41,614 nt of DNA from JAAAOZ01 sp964496595. Lineage in GTDB: Bacteria > Chloroflexota > Anaerolineae > B4-G1 > SLSP01. The translations under genes were made by a program, and so were the position numbers. This document shows positions 24,156 to 31,267 of the stretch, in pieces. A model generated the notes under the pieces. The model was given only the letters and a program-made list of their open reading frames with translations, had not been told where the DNA came from and ran no database searches. The stretch is taken from contig CAZCAI010000018.1 in the NCBI GenBank assembly GCA_964496595.1, positions 1 through 41,614 on the forward strand, in the 5' to 3' direction. Each line of letters starts with the position of its first letter. The first letter of the stretch is position 1.

Positions 24156-25034
24156 ATGAAGTTGTTAGATTTAACGATCCCTTTGGGCATCGCGACGCCC
24201 CCGTGGCCGACGTACGAGCCGCTCCAGGTGAAGTATTTCAAGCGCCTGGCGCCCAATGGTGCGAATGGGCAACTGTTGACCCACTCGAATCACTTGGGCA
24301 CCCATCTTGACGGCGAGATTCACTTTTACACCGCCGGTAAGGACATCGCCGAGCTGGATATGGATTTCTTAGTCCACGACGCCGCGATTGTCGATCTTTC
24401 GGATGTGGTGGCCGACTATGACATCTACACCCCGGAGATGATCGAGGACAAGGTGGAGGTCAAAGAGGGCGACATTCTCATCATCCACACCGGCTTCCAT
24501 CACTTTGGATGGGACATGCCCACGGCCAACGAGGTGCGCTACATGGTGCAACATCCCGGCCCCGACCGCGAGTTCGCGCTGTGGGCCAAGGAGAAGAAGT
24601 TGCGCTGGATCGGCGTGGATTGCGGCAGCGCGGATCATCCGATGAATACCATCATCCGCGATTGGATGCCGCGTCAGGCCAAGGAAGCGGAGGCGCATTT
24701 TCAGAAGAAATATGGCGCCGGGCTGGCGGATATCTTCGATGACTCCAAATACCAGTTGATGCATATCGAGATGTTCCCCGCAGGCATCATCCACGCCGAG
24801 TGTCTGGGCGGCGATATCGACTTGCTGGTCAATCGCCGCGTGCAGATCGGCTTCTTCCCCTGGCGCTTCGTGGATGGCGAATCGAGCATTGGGCGCTGCG
24901 TCGCGTTCTTGGATGACGATGAGTACGAGGAATTGATGGCCAGGAAGGCCGAGATGCCCAAGACCAAGTTCGGCGACGCCTACGATCCCACCCACGTCGA
25001 GCATTTGAACGCGCAGATCGAAGCGCGAAAATAG
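24156..25034 (+). CDS. Cyclase-family metal hydrolase (kynurenine formamidase-like)
   Basis: A 292-residue protein of the cyclase family (PF04199). The metal-binding signature HxGTHxDxxxH is clear in NHLGTHLDGEIHF (about residues 48-60). Members hydrolyse amides and cyclic imide-like bonds, for example N-formylkynurenine or isatin. It is longer than typical formamidases (about 210-260). ATG 24156 follows CAGGAGG. It heads a compact set with the GNAT-like protein, thiolase and DUF35 gene. In the setting of a purine/pyrimidine-type permease and a molybdenum hydroxylase, a ring-opening hydrolase role is attractive but inferred. Confidence 0.87.
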   Translation: MKLLDLTIPLGIATPPWPTYEPLQVKYFKRLAPNGANGQLLTHSNHLGTHLDGEIHFYTAGKDIAELDMDFLVHDAAIVDLSDVVADYDIYTPEMIEDKVEVKEGDILIIHTGFHHFGWDMPTANEVRYMVQHPGPDREFALWAKEKKLRWIGVDCGSADHPMNTIIRDWMPRQAKEAEAHFQKKYGAGLADIFDDSKYQLMHIEMFPAGIIHAECLGGDIDLLVNRRVQIGFFPWRFVDGESSIGRCVAFLDDDEYEELMARKAEMPKTKFGDAYDPTHVEHLNAQIEARK

Positions 25035-25074
25035 TCTTTAGCTGATTATCAATTTTTAATTCAAGGAGATATGT

Positions 25075-25764
25075 ATGGCAGTCAATATGGAATTGGAACA
25101 GGTGCTCCGCCCGCCGGAGTTCCCCCAGCCGCCGTATCCTCCCAAGGTGATCACGTTGGCGAATGGCCAGAAGTTGGTCATTCGCGAGGCGACGCGGGAG
25201 GATGTGCCGACGCTGCTGGAGGCGGTGCATCCCACGCTCTTCATCGATAAGGATTATTACAACGTGGTGGGCGCACGCATCTACGCGGAGTTGCTGGCCT
25301 GGCAATATCATCGCGTGCAGAACGAGTTTTGCCTTGTGGGGCAGATTGAGGGCGTGATGGCCGGGATGGTGAACAGCCGGATGTACAGCGAGAAAACCGG
25401 CATGAGCCTGCACACCTTAGCCATCGACCGGGGCTTGCGCATCGGCGCGCATCTCTTCGCGGCGAAGATGGAGCATCACATCGAGTACCTGAATCAAGAA
25501 GAGGTCTTAATCGTGGCCGAAAGCCCCATCGGGTTCCGCCGGTGGATGATTGAGTATGGCCTGGAGCCGACGAATATCCCGCACGAGTTGGGCGGCGCGC
25601 CGGCCTATCGTCTGACGCGAAAGATGTACTTTGATAGCAAGCCGCGATTGGTGGTTGGAGATCGTCCCGTGCCAGAGGATCTGCTGGCAGAGGCCCAGAA
25701 AGAGATTGTGGTCGCGGACGAGAAACTGATTCGTGAGAAGATCGCCGGAGTCAAGGGGAGGTAG
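25075..25764 (+). CDS. GNAT-like protein of unknown role
   Basis: A 229-residue protein. After a Pro-rich start, LVIREATREDVPTLLEAV matches the first strand and helix of the GNAT acetyltransferase fold. A central strand EFCLVGQIEGVMAG and RGLRIGAHLF could be the acetyl-CoA-binding turn, though the canonical Q/RxxGxG is not exact. ATG 25075 follows AAGGAG. It is 4 bp from the thiolase start, so the two are coupled. It may acylate a substrate or just bind CoA in this pathway. I would not assign a reaction. Confidence 0.5.
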   Translation: MAVNMELEQVLRPPEFPQPPYPPKVITLANGQKLVIREATREDVPTLLEAVHPTLFIDKDYYNVVGARIYAELLAWQYHRVQNEFCLVGQIEGVMAGMVNSRMYSEKTGMSLHTLAIDRGLRIGAHLFAAKMEHHIEYLNQEEVLIVAESPIGFRRWMIEYGLEPTNIPHELGGAPAYRLTRKMYFDSKPRLVVGDRPVPEDLLAEAQKEIVVADEKLIREKIAGVKGR

Positions 25765-25767
25765 GCC

Positions 25768-26961
25768 ATGAGAGACGTTGCAATCATCGGCGTGGGGATG
25801 ATTCCCTTTGGACGCCGGGACAGAGATACGTTGGTCGATATGTTAGCCTATGCCTCGCTCAATGCGCTGGATGACGCGGGCTTAGGGGATAAGGGCGTGG
25901 ATGCGGTATACGTCGCCAATATGGGCGGCGGCATCTTGCAGCATCAGACGGCTGTGGCCAGCGCCCTGGTGGATCGTCTGAGTTTGTTGCCGGCAGCGGC
26001 GGATACGGTCGAAAATGGGCCGGCGTCCGGCGCCTCGGCGGTGAAGAATGGCGTCTTGGCGGTTGCCTCCGGGTACTACGACTTGGTGTTGGTGGCCGGC
26101 GGCGAGAAGATGCGCGATGTCACCGGATGGGAGGCGACGGATTTCGTCTCCACGTTGACCCATCCTGAAGCCGAATATCCCTATGGCATCACCTTGCCGG
26201 GGATGGCCGGGATGTTCACGCGCCTGTATATGGAGAAGTACGGTCTCACGCGCGAGATGTTGGTCGCGGTCGCGATGAAGAACCAGGAGATGGGGATTCT
26301 CAATCCCTACGCGCACGTGCAGATGCCGCTGAGCAAGGAGGGCGTTTTGGAGAGTCCCCACGCGGTGGTGAACAATCCCCCGGTGGCCGATCCCTTGCAC
26401 CTCTACGACTGCTGCCCGGTCAGCGATGGCGCGGCCGCCGTGATCCTCTGCCCGCTGGAGATGGCTCAGAAGCTGACCAAGAAGACGCCGGTGCTGATCG
26501 CCGGCTTCGGTCAGGCGACGGACACGCACACGCTCCAGGAGCGCGAGGACCCCACGGATCTCAAATCCGTGACGTTGGCGGCCCAGCAGGCCTTGGAGAT
26601 GGCGAAAGTCAAGCCCGGCGATATCGATGTGGCTGAGTTGCACGATGCTTTCACCATCTTGGAGGTTGCCGAGAGCGAGCACGTCGGCTTCTTCAAGAAG
26701 GGCGAGGGCGGGAAAGCGGCCCTGGCCGGAAAGACGAAGTTGGGCGGCCAGATCCCCATCAATGTTTCTGGCGGCCTGAAGGCGCGCGGCCATCCCGTCG
26801 GCGCGACCGGCGTGGCCCAGGTTGTGGAACTGACGTGGCAACTGCGGCACGAATTGTCGAAGGATCGCCAGGTCAAGAACGCCAAGCACGGTTTGAGCGT
26901 CAATTTCGGCGGCTTTGGGAATAACGTGTTGTCCTTTGTGCTGAGGAGGGGCGAGAAATGA
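25768..26961 (+). CDS. Thiolase-fold protein lacking the nucleophilic cysteine (Ltp2-like?)
   Basis: A 397-residue thiolase-superfamily protein. The family match is clear: VASGYYDLVLVAGGEKM, ELHDAFT (His292) and GLKARGHPVGATG (His342). The usual nucleophile segment ENACASG reads ENGPASG here, with Pro85 in place of Cys. The C-terminal Cys of classical thiolases is also absent (NFGGFGNN). A thiolase that lacks Cys and is paired with a DUF35 protein recalls the steroid side-chain aldolase Ltp2 with ChsH2, which performs a retro-aldol cleavage. Claisen thiolysis is therefore unlikely. Its stop overlaps the DUF35 start as ATGA. Confidence 0.88.
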   Translation: MRDVAIIGVGMIPFGRRDRDTLVDMLAYASLNALDDAGLGDKGVDAVYVANMGGGILQHQTAVASALVDRLSLLPAAADTVENGPASGASAVKNGVLAVASGYYDLVLVAGGEKMRDVTGWEATDFVSTLTHPEAEYPYGITLPGMAGMFTRLYMEKYGLTREMLVAVAMKNQEMGILNPYAHVQMPLSKEGVLESPHAVVNNPPVADPLHLYDCCPVSDGAAAVILCPLEMAQKLTKKTPVLIAGFGQATDTHTLQEREDPTDLKSVTLAAQQALEMAKVKPGDIDVAELHDAFTILEVAESEHVGFFKKGEGGKAALAGKTKLGGQIPINVSGGLKARGHPVGATGVAQVVELTWQLRHELSKDRQVKNAKHGLSVNFGGFGNNVLSFVLRRGEK

Positions 26962-27308
26962 GCGACATCAAGATCACAGCCTATAAGTGCAAGAAATGCG
27001 GGCGCATTCACTATCCCAAACACTCGCGCTGCCTGAGTTGCAAGCACCGCGAGTTCGAGGATATCGCGCCGGAGGGCCAGGCAAAGCTGCTGGCCTACAC
27101 GCAGATCTTCAATTTGCCCTGGGGCTTCGATGAGCGCTTCCTTATCTTTGCCGTCGCCGAGTTCAAGAACGGCGTTAAGGCGATGGGGCAGATCAAAGCG
27201 GATTCCCTGGATGACATCAAGACGGGGATGAAGCTGGAGGCCAGTTGGGAGCCGGTTCGTTATCAGTACGATAAGCCAGTTTATGGCTTGAAGTTCACAC
27301 CTGTTTAG
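26958..27308 (+). CDS. DUF35 zinc-ribbon/OB-fold protein, thiolase partner
   Basis: A 116-residue protein. The N-terminal rubredoxin-like zinc ribbon has two CxxC pairs (CKKC and CLSC, about residues 11-31). An OB-fold-like part follows (KLLAYTQIFN onward). DUF35 proteins bind thiolase-fold enzymes and can help bind acyl-CoA, as in archaeal HMG-CoA synthase complexes and the Ltp2 aldolase. It is translationally coupled to the thiolase-fold gene by a 4-base overlap, so a physical complex is likely. Confidence 0.9.
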   Translation: MSDIKITAYKCKKCGRIHYPKHSRCLSCKHREFEDIAPEGQAKLLAYTQIFNLPWGFDERFLIFAVAEFKNGVKAMGQIKADSLDDIKTGMKLEASWEPVRYQYDKPVYGLKFTPV

Positions 27309-27316
27309 GGCTAAAT

Positions 27317-27354
27317 GGTAACCTTGCGAAGTATGAAATAATCGCAAGGTTACC
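27317..27354 (+). terminator. Strong hairpin after the thiolase/DUF35 operon
   Basis: A perfect 13-bp stem, GGTAACCTTGCGA (27317-27329) with TCGCAAGGTTACC (27342-27354), and a 12-nt A-rich loop. It lies 9 bp after the DUF35 stop. There is no T-run after it, so it may be a factor-assisted terminator or a repeat. The remaining 120 bp up to the permease hold no recognised riboswitch. Confidence 0.5.
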
Positions 27355-27475
27355 TGTGAATATTTCGATATAAGGGAGGTGATATCTAATAATTTTGTGA
27401 GAAAATTTGTTTTAAGTCGATGCAACCATCATAAATCTTACGTATCTAATTTCTTTAAGTCTAAGGAGAATAATT

Positions 27476-28879
27476 ATGGCTAACAAAGAGGTTAAGGTTG
27501 TAGAGGCGCCACCCAGTAAGGTACTCGGCTATATGCCACAGGATATTCCCCCATGGGGCGCGATGTTGAGCCTGGGTTTCCAGCAGGTACTCACGATGTT
27601 CCCGGCGACAGTGCTGGTTGCCATTTTGACCAAATTTGATGTGGGTGTGACGCTTTTCGCGTCTGGCTTAGGCACGATCATCGCCCTTCTCGTCGCCAAG
27701 CGCAAAATTCCTCTCTACTACGGTTCTTCGTTCAGCTACATCTCTGTCGTTATCACTGTGATGGCGCTGTACGCGCCTGATTGCTACAACGACCCGGCGA
27801 TGAGTTATTGCCCCGATGGGGTGCGTATCGCCCAATTGGGTATTATGATGACCGGGCTGTTTAATATCCTTATCGGCTTGCTTATTCAGCGAATCGGCAA
27901 GGATCGGCTGGATAAGGTACTGCCGCCCGTCGTGACGGGCAGCATGGCCATCGTCATCGGTATTGCCTTGGCCGGGGCGGCGCTGAATATGGCTGCGGCC
28001 AACTGGGCGGTGGCTTTCATCACGATGGTTCTAACTATCGCTTTCTCCGTCTATCTGCAAGGCAAGGGACTCCTGGGGATGCTACCCATTCTGTTGGGTG
28101 CGATTGCAGGTTACATCATTTCGGTACCCTTCGGCCTCATCGACCTCACACCAGTCGCCGAGGCCGCCTGGGTTCGTATGCCTGCTTTCACGTTTCCGGC
28201 CTTTGGCAGTGGTGAAGCATGGGGCATTGCCATCAGTGTAGCGCTCATCGCCATCGCTACCATCCCCGAATCGACCGCGCACCTTTACCAGATGAGTCTT
28301 TATATCGATCAACTGGCCAAGGATATCAATCGCAAGCCGCTGAAGATCAAGAACCTCATCGGCCTGAACCTGATCGCGGACGGCTGCAACGACGCGATCA
28401 ATGGCCTGCTCGGCGGCTGCGCGGGCACGAACTACGGCGAGAACAACTCGCTGATGGCGATCACGCGTAACTACTCGGTGGCGGTGTTGATGGCCGCCGG
28501 AGGCATCGCGATGGCCCTGGGCTTCATCGGTAAGCTGGCCGCGCTGGTCAATACCATCCCTGTGGCTGTGACTGGCGGCCTCTCCATCTACCTCTTTGGC
28601 GTCATCGGGAAGCAGGGCGTGGCGTTGATTCAGAGCGAGAAGGTCAACCTCTTCGACCCCCGGAACCTCGCCATCGGCGCGGTGATCCTGGTGCTCGGTA
28701 TCGGCGGCGCGATGGGTTTGCCCGATGGCCTCTTCCCCTTCCAAATCCCCGTCCTCTTCCCCAACGGCATTCCGGCTATCGTCTTTGCCGCCATCGTTGG
28801 TATTTTGATTAACGCGCTTTTCCTCGTGTTGCCGCCATCGATGTTTGGCGTCAAAGATCGCAGTAATTTGGAGTTCTAA
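27476..28879 (+). CDS. NCS2 nucleobase permease, UraA-like
   Basis: A 467-residue membrane transporter of the nucleobase-ascorbate (NCS2) family with about 14 hydrophobic segments. It carries GTNYGENNSLMAITR, which fits the uracil-type TYGEN motif of UraA rather than the QNxG motif of xanthine permeases. A second substrate-site Glu is seen in IPESTAHLY. Proton-driven uptake of uracil or a related base is the family role; other ring compounds cannot be excluded. ATG 27476 follows AAGGAG. It lies between the thiolase set and the molybdenum hydroxylase genes, suggesting supply of their substrate. Confidence 0.9.
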   Translation: MANKEVKVVEAPPSKVLGYMPQDIPPWGAMLSLGFQQVLTMFPATVLVAILTKFDVGVTLFASGLGTIIALLVAKRKIPLYYGSSFSYISVVITVMALYAPDCYNDPAMSYCPDGVRIAQLGIMMTGLFNILIGLLIQRIGKDRLDKVLPPVVTGSMAIVIGIALAGAALNMAAANWAVAFITMVLTIAFSVYLQGKGLLGMLPILLGAIAGYIISVPFGLIDLTPVAEAAWVRMPAFTFPAFGSGEAWGIAISVALIAIATIPESTAHLYQMSLYIDQLAKDINRKPLKIKNLIGLNLIADGCNDAINGLLGGCAGTNYGENNSLMAITRNYSVAVLMAAGGIAMALGFIGKLAALVNTIPVAVTGGLSIYLFGVIGKQGVALIQSEKVNLFDPRNLAIGAVILVLGIGGAMGLPDGLFPFQIPVLFPNGIPAIVFAAIVGILINALFLVLPPSMFGVKDRSNLEF

Positions 28880-28938
28880 CTTACATTCGTAGCAATTTGA
28901 TAGTTAAGATTTGATTTGAGCTAGGCGATTATGTTGGT

Positions 28939-28978
28939 ACATAGTGGGCAGTGGATTGGTTTTCACTGCTCACTATGT
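28939..28978 (+). terminator. Hairpin after the permease gene
   Basis: ACATAGTGGGCAGTG (28939-28953) pairs with CACTGCTCACTATGT (28964-28978), a 15-bp stem with one G-T pair and a T-rich loop. It is 60 bp past the permease stop. No trailing T-run. Confidence 0.5.
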
Positions 28979-29086
28979 TCTGAGGTAGTGATGAGTCGTA
29001 TGGTCAGGTAGTCCAGTAGTCAGATGGCTATTTGGCTAAAGGCTGATCGACTACCCGCTAAGTTTAATTTTCAGGAGGTTTGATCT

Positions 29087-29974
29087 ATGACGAGACCGTT
29101 TGATTACTATAAACCCCAGACCATCGAGGGTGCGATTGAATTGCTCAGTATGCCGGGTAAAGTAGTCTTCCCCTTGGCCGGCGCGACGGATCTGATCCCC
29201 AACATCCGTGAGGATCTGTGCGCGCCCGATGCAGTCATCGATATTAAAGGTCTGCCCGGTCTGCGTGACATCAAGACCGAGTGTCTGGAACCATGCTGTG
29301 ACTGTGGACCGAGTGGATGTCTCTACATCGGCGCGGCGGCGCGGATGAATGAGATCGCGCGCTCGGATCTGGTCAAGTCCCACTGGGACATCCTGGCGCA
29401 GGGCGCGGCCTCGATGGGCAATGAGCAGGTACGGAATCGCGCCACCATCGGCGGGAATCTCTGCACCTCGTCGCCCGCGGCGGATACCGCGCCCGCGCTG
29501 TTGACGTTAGGGGCGGATGTGTTGATCGCCGGGCCAGGGGGCGAGCGCTGCGTGCCCGTGGGTGACTTCTTCACCGGGCCGAAGCGAAATGTGTTGGCCA
29601 AGGGCGAGTTCGTCGTCGCGCTGGTGATCCCCCAGCCGCCCGACGGCGCCGTCGGCGCTTACGAGAAGCTGAGTCGGCGCAAGGCCGGCGATCTCTCCAT
29701 TGTTGGCGTAGCGGCGCTGGCTATCCCGCACAACGGCGCCTATCGCTGGCGCATCGCGCTGGGCGCCGTCGCGCCTACGCCCATCCGCGCGCTGGATGCG
29801 GAGGAGATCCTCAACGCAAGCTCCGATGCGGACGCCATCGAAGCGGCGGCGCAATCGGCCTTTGATGTGTGCCGGCCCATCCGAGATGTGCGCGCCGGCG
29901 TCGAGTATCGACGCGCGATGATCGTCAATATCACCCGGCGCGCTGTTCAGAACGTTGTGGGAAAGTTAGCGTAG
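29087..29974 (+). CDS. Molybdenum hydroxylase FAD subunit (XdhB/CoxM-like) with a Cys-rich loop
   Basis: A 295-residue FAD-binding subunit. The FAD motifs are LAGATDLIPN (near residue 30) and TIGGNLCTSSPAADTAP (near 122), followed by the CoxM-type C-terminal domain. It passes electrons from the 2Fe-2S subunit to an acceptor. Residues 66-78 form an unusual insertion with five Cys (66, 70, 71, 73, 78) just before YIGAAARM; most xanthine dehydrogenase FAD subunits have a short, Cys-free turn there. 4-Hydroxybenzoyl-CoA reductase has an extra 4Fe-4S loop in this subunit, but at another position. The ATG follows AGGAGG. The 2Fe-2S gene follows in the same operon. Confidence 0.92.
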   Translation: MTRPFDYYKPQTIEGAIELLSMPGKVVFPLAGATDLIPNIREDLCAPDAVIDIKGLPGLRDIKTECLEPCCDCGPSGCLYIGAAARMNEIARSDLVKSHWDILAQGAASMGNEQVRNRATIGGNLCTSSPAADTAPALLTLGADVLIAGPGGERCVPVGDFFTGPKRNVLAKGEFVVALVIPQPPDGAVGAYEKLSRRKAGDLSIVGVAALAIPHNGAYRWRIALGAVAPTPIRALDAEEILNASSDADAIEAAAQSAFDVCRPIRDVRAGVEYRRAMIVNITRRAVQNVVGKLA

Positions 29975-30004
29975 GTAGAGGAGAACCTGTCGAAGGAGAC
30001 ATAT

Positions 30005-30475
30005 ATGCTACATGAAATTACATTAATGATCAACGGTGATCCCTACACCCTGGCGGTTAAATCCTATCACACCCTGTTACAGGTGCTGCGCGAGCAGTTG
30101 GGCATCACCAGCCCCAAAGTGGGGTGCGAGGCCGGGGAGTGTGGGGCGTGCACCGTGTTGATGAATGGCGAACCGGTCAATTCCTGCATGGTGTTGGCCC
30201 CGGAGGCGGATGGCGCGGAGATCTTGACCGTCGAAGGTCTCAGCGCAGATGGCGATCTGCACCCTTTGCAGAGCGCCTTCATCGAGCACAACGCCGTGCA
30301 GTGTGGTTTCTGCACGCCGGGGATGCTGATGTCGGCCAAGGGGCTGCTGGATCGCAATCCCCATCCCTCCGAGGAAGAGATTCGACACGCGCTCGTCGGC
30401 AATCTGTGCCGCTGTACCGGCTACGTTCGGATTGTGGACGCCATCCAGGACGTGGCAAAACAATCGACGGAGTAA
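30005..30475 (+). CDS. Molybdenum hydroxylase 2Fe-2S subunit (XdhC/CoxS-like)
   Basis: A 156-residue two-cluster iron-sulfur protein of standard length. The N-terminal plant-ferredoxin-type cluster uses CEAGECGAC plus a later Cys (VNSC). The C-terminal helical cluster uses CGFC and CRC in QCGFCTPGM and NLCRCTGYV. All eight Cys are present. It links the molybdenum subunit to the FAD subunit. ATG 30005 follows AAGGAGA. A Uma2-type gene separates it from the large subunit. Confidence 0.95.
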   Translation: MLHEITLMINGDPYTLAVKSYHTLLQVLREQLGITSPKVGCEAGECGACTVLMNGEPVNSCMVLAPEADGAEILTVEGLSADGDLHPLQSAFIEHNAVQCGFCTPGMLMSAKGLLDRNPHPSEEEIRHALVGNLCRCTGYVRIVDAIQDVAKQSTE

Positions 30476-30500
30476 CCCATACTGCATCGGGAGGTGTACG

Positions 30501-31226
30501 ATGTCTGAAACAGTCACGTTGCGCTCACCCCCATCGGCTAAGGAAGTGCAAGAAGCTCTGGAGGCGCATGAGCGAATCTCGGATGAGGAGATTTTACGCT
30601 TTTTATCTAGAGCATTCTGTCCCCCCTCCTTGCCTAAGATGACTTACGAAGAGTTTTTGGCGTGGGCTGATGAGGATACGTTGGCCGAATGGATAGCTTT
30701 ACCCGGTACGGATAAGGGAGAAATTGTGATGACTAGCCCGGCAAGTGATAGACATCAAGATATTTCTGGTTTTTTGGAAAGTATTCTGCGCGCTTTTGTT
30801 GAGACACATCATCTGGGTATCGTGCGAAGTGCGCCTTTCCAGATGAAACTTGAGCATGGCCGTGAGCCGGATCTGCTCTATGTCGCGCAAGCGCATCTCG
30901 ACCGCGTGAAGTCCTCGTATCTTGATGGCCCGGCGGATCTGGCGGTGGAGATCATCTCCCCAGAAAGCATCGCCCGCGACCGTGGTGAAAAATACTACGA
31001 GTATGCGCGTGGCGGGGTGCCGGAATACTGGCTCATCGATCCCCAAGCCGAATGGTGCGAATTCTATCAGTTGAAAGAGAGCCATTATCAGATTGCGATG
31101 GAAGGTAACGCGGGCGAGTACCATTCCGCCGTCTTGACCGGCTTTTGGCTCAAGATTGAATGGCTGTGGCAGACGCCTTTGCCGCGTGTGTTAGATATTG
31201 CCCAAGCATTAGAGCTGGTTAAATAG
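30501..31226 (+). CDS. Uma2 family (DUF820) putative endonuclease
   Basis: A 241-residue Uma2/DUF820 protein with a PD-(D/E)XK-like core: EPDLLYV, LAVEIISPES and DRGEKYYEYARGGVPEYWLIDP. The fold suggests a restriction-type nuclease, but the biological role of this very common family is unknown. I use ATG 30501, preceded by GGGAGGT; the longer frame overlaps the 2Fe-2S gene. It sits inside the molybdenum hydroxylase operon, on the same strand, and has no known part in that enzyme. Base composition is A+T-richer than its neighbours at the start, which fits an insertion. Confidence 0.9.
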   Translation: MSETVTLRSPPSAKEVQEALEAHERISDEEILRFLSRAFCPPSLPKMTYEEFLAWADEDTLAEWIALPGTDKGEIVMTSPASDRHQDISGFLESILRAFVETHHLGIVRSAPFQMKLEHGREPDLLYVAQAHLDRVKSSYLDGPADLAVEIISPESIARDRGEKYYEYARGGVPEYWLIDPQAEWCEFYQLKESHYQIAMEGNAGEYHSAVLTGFWLKIEWLWQTPLPRVLDIAQALELVK

Positions 31227-31267
31227 TCAGCCAGACATCCAGCAACCAGTCCCAAAAGGAGCACACT

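Noticed and set aside
27309..27475. Purine or xanthine riboswitch before the nucleobase permease
   Set aside because: Only a simple 13-bp hairpin is present; the junction bases of the known purine aptamers were not found.
27392..27485. 28-codon GTG-started frame as a leader peptide upstream of the permease
   Set aside because: The nearby GGAGGTGAT site is too far from the GTG, and nothing else supports translation.
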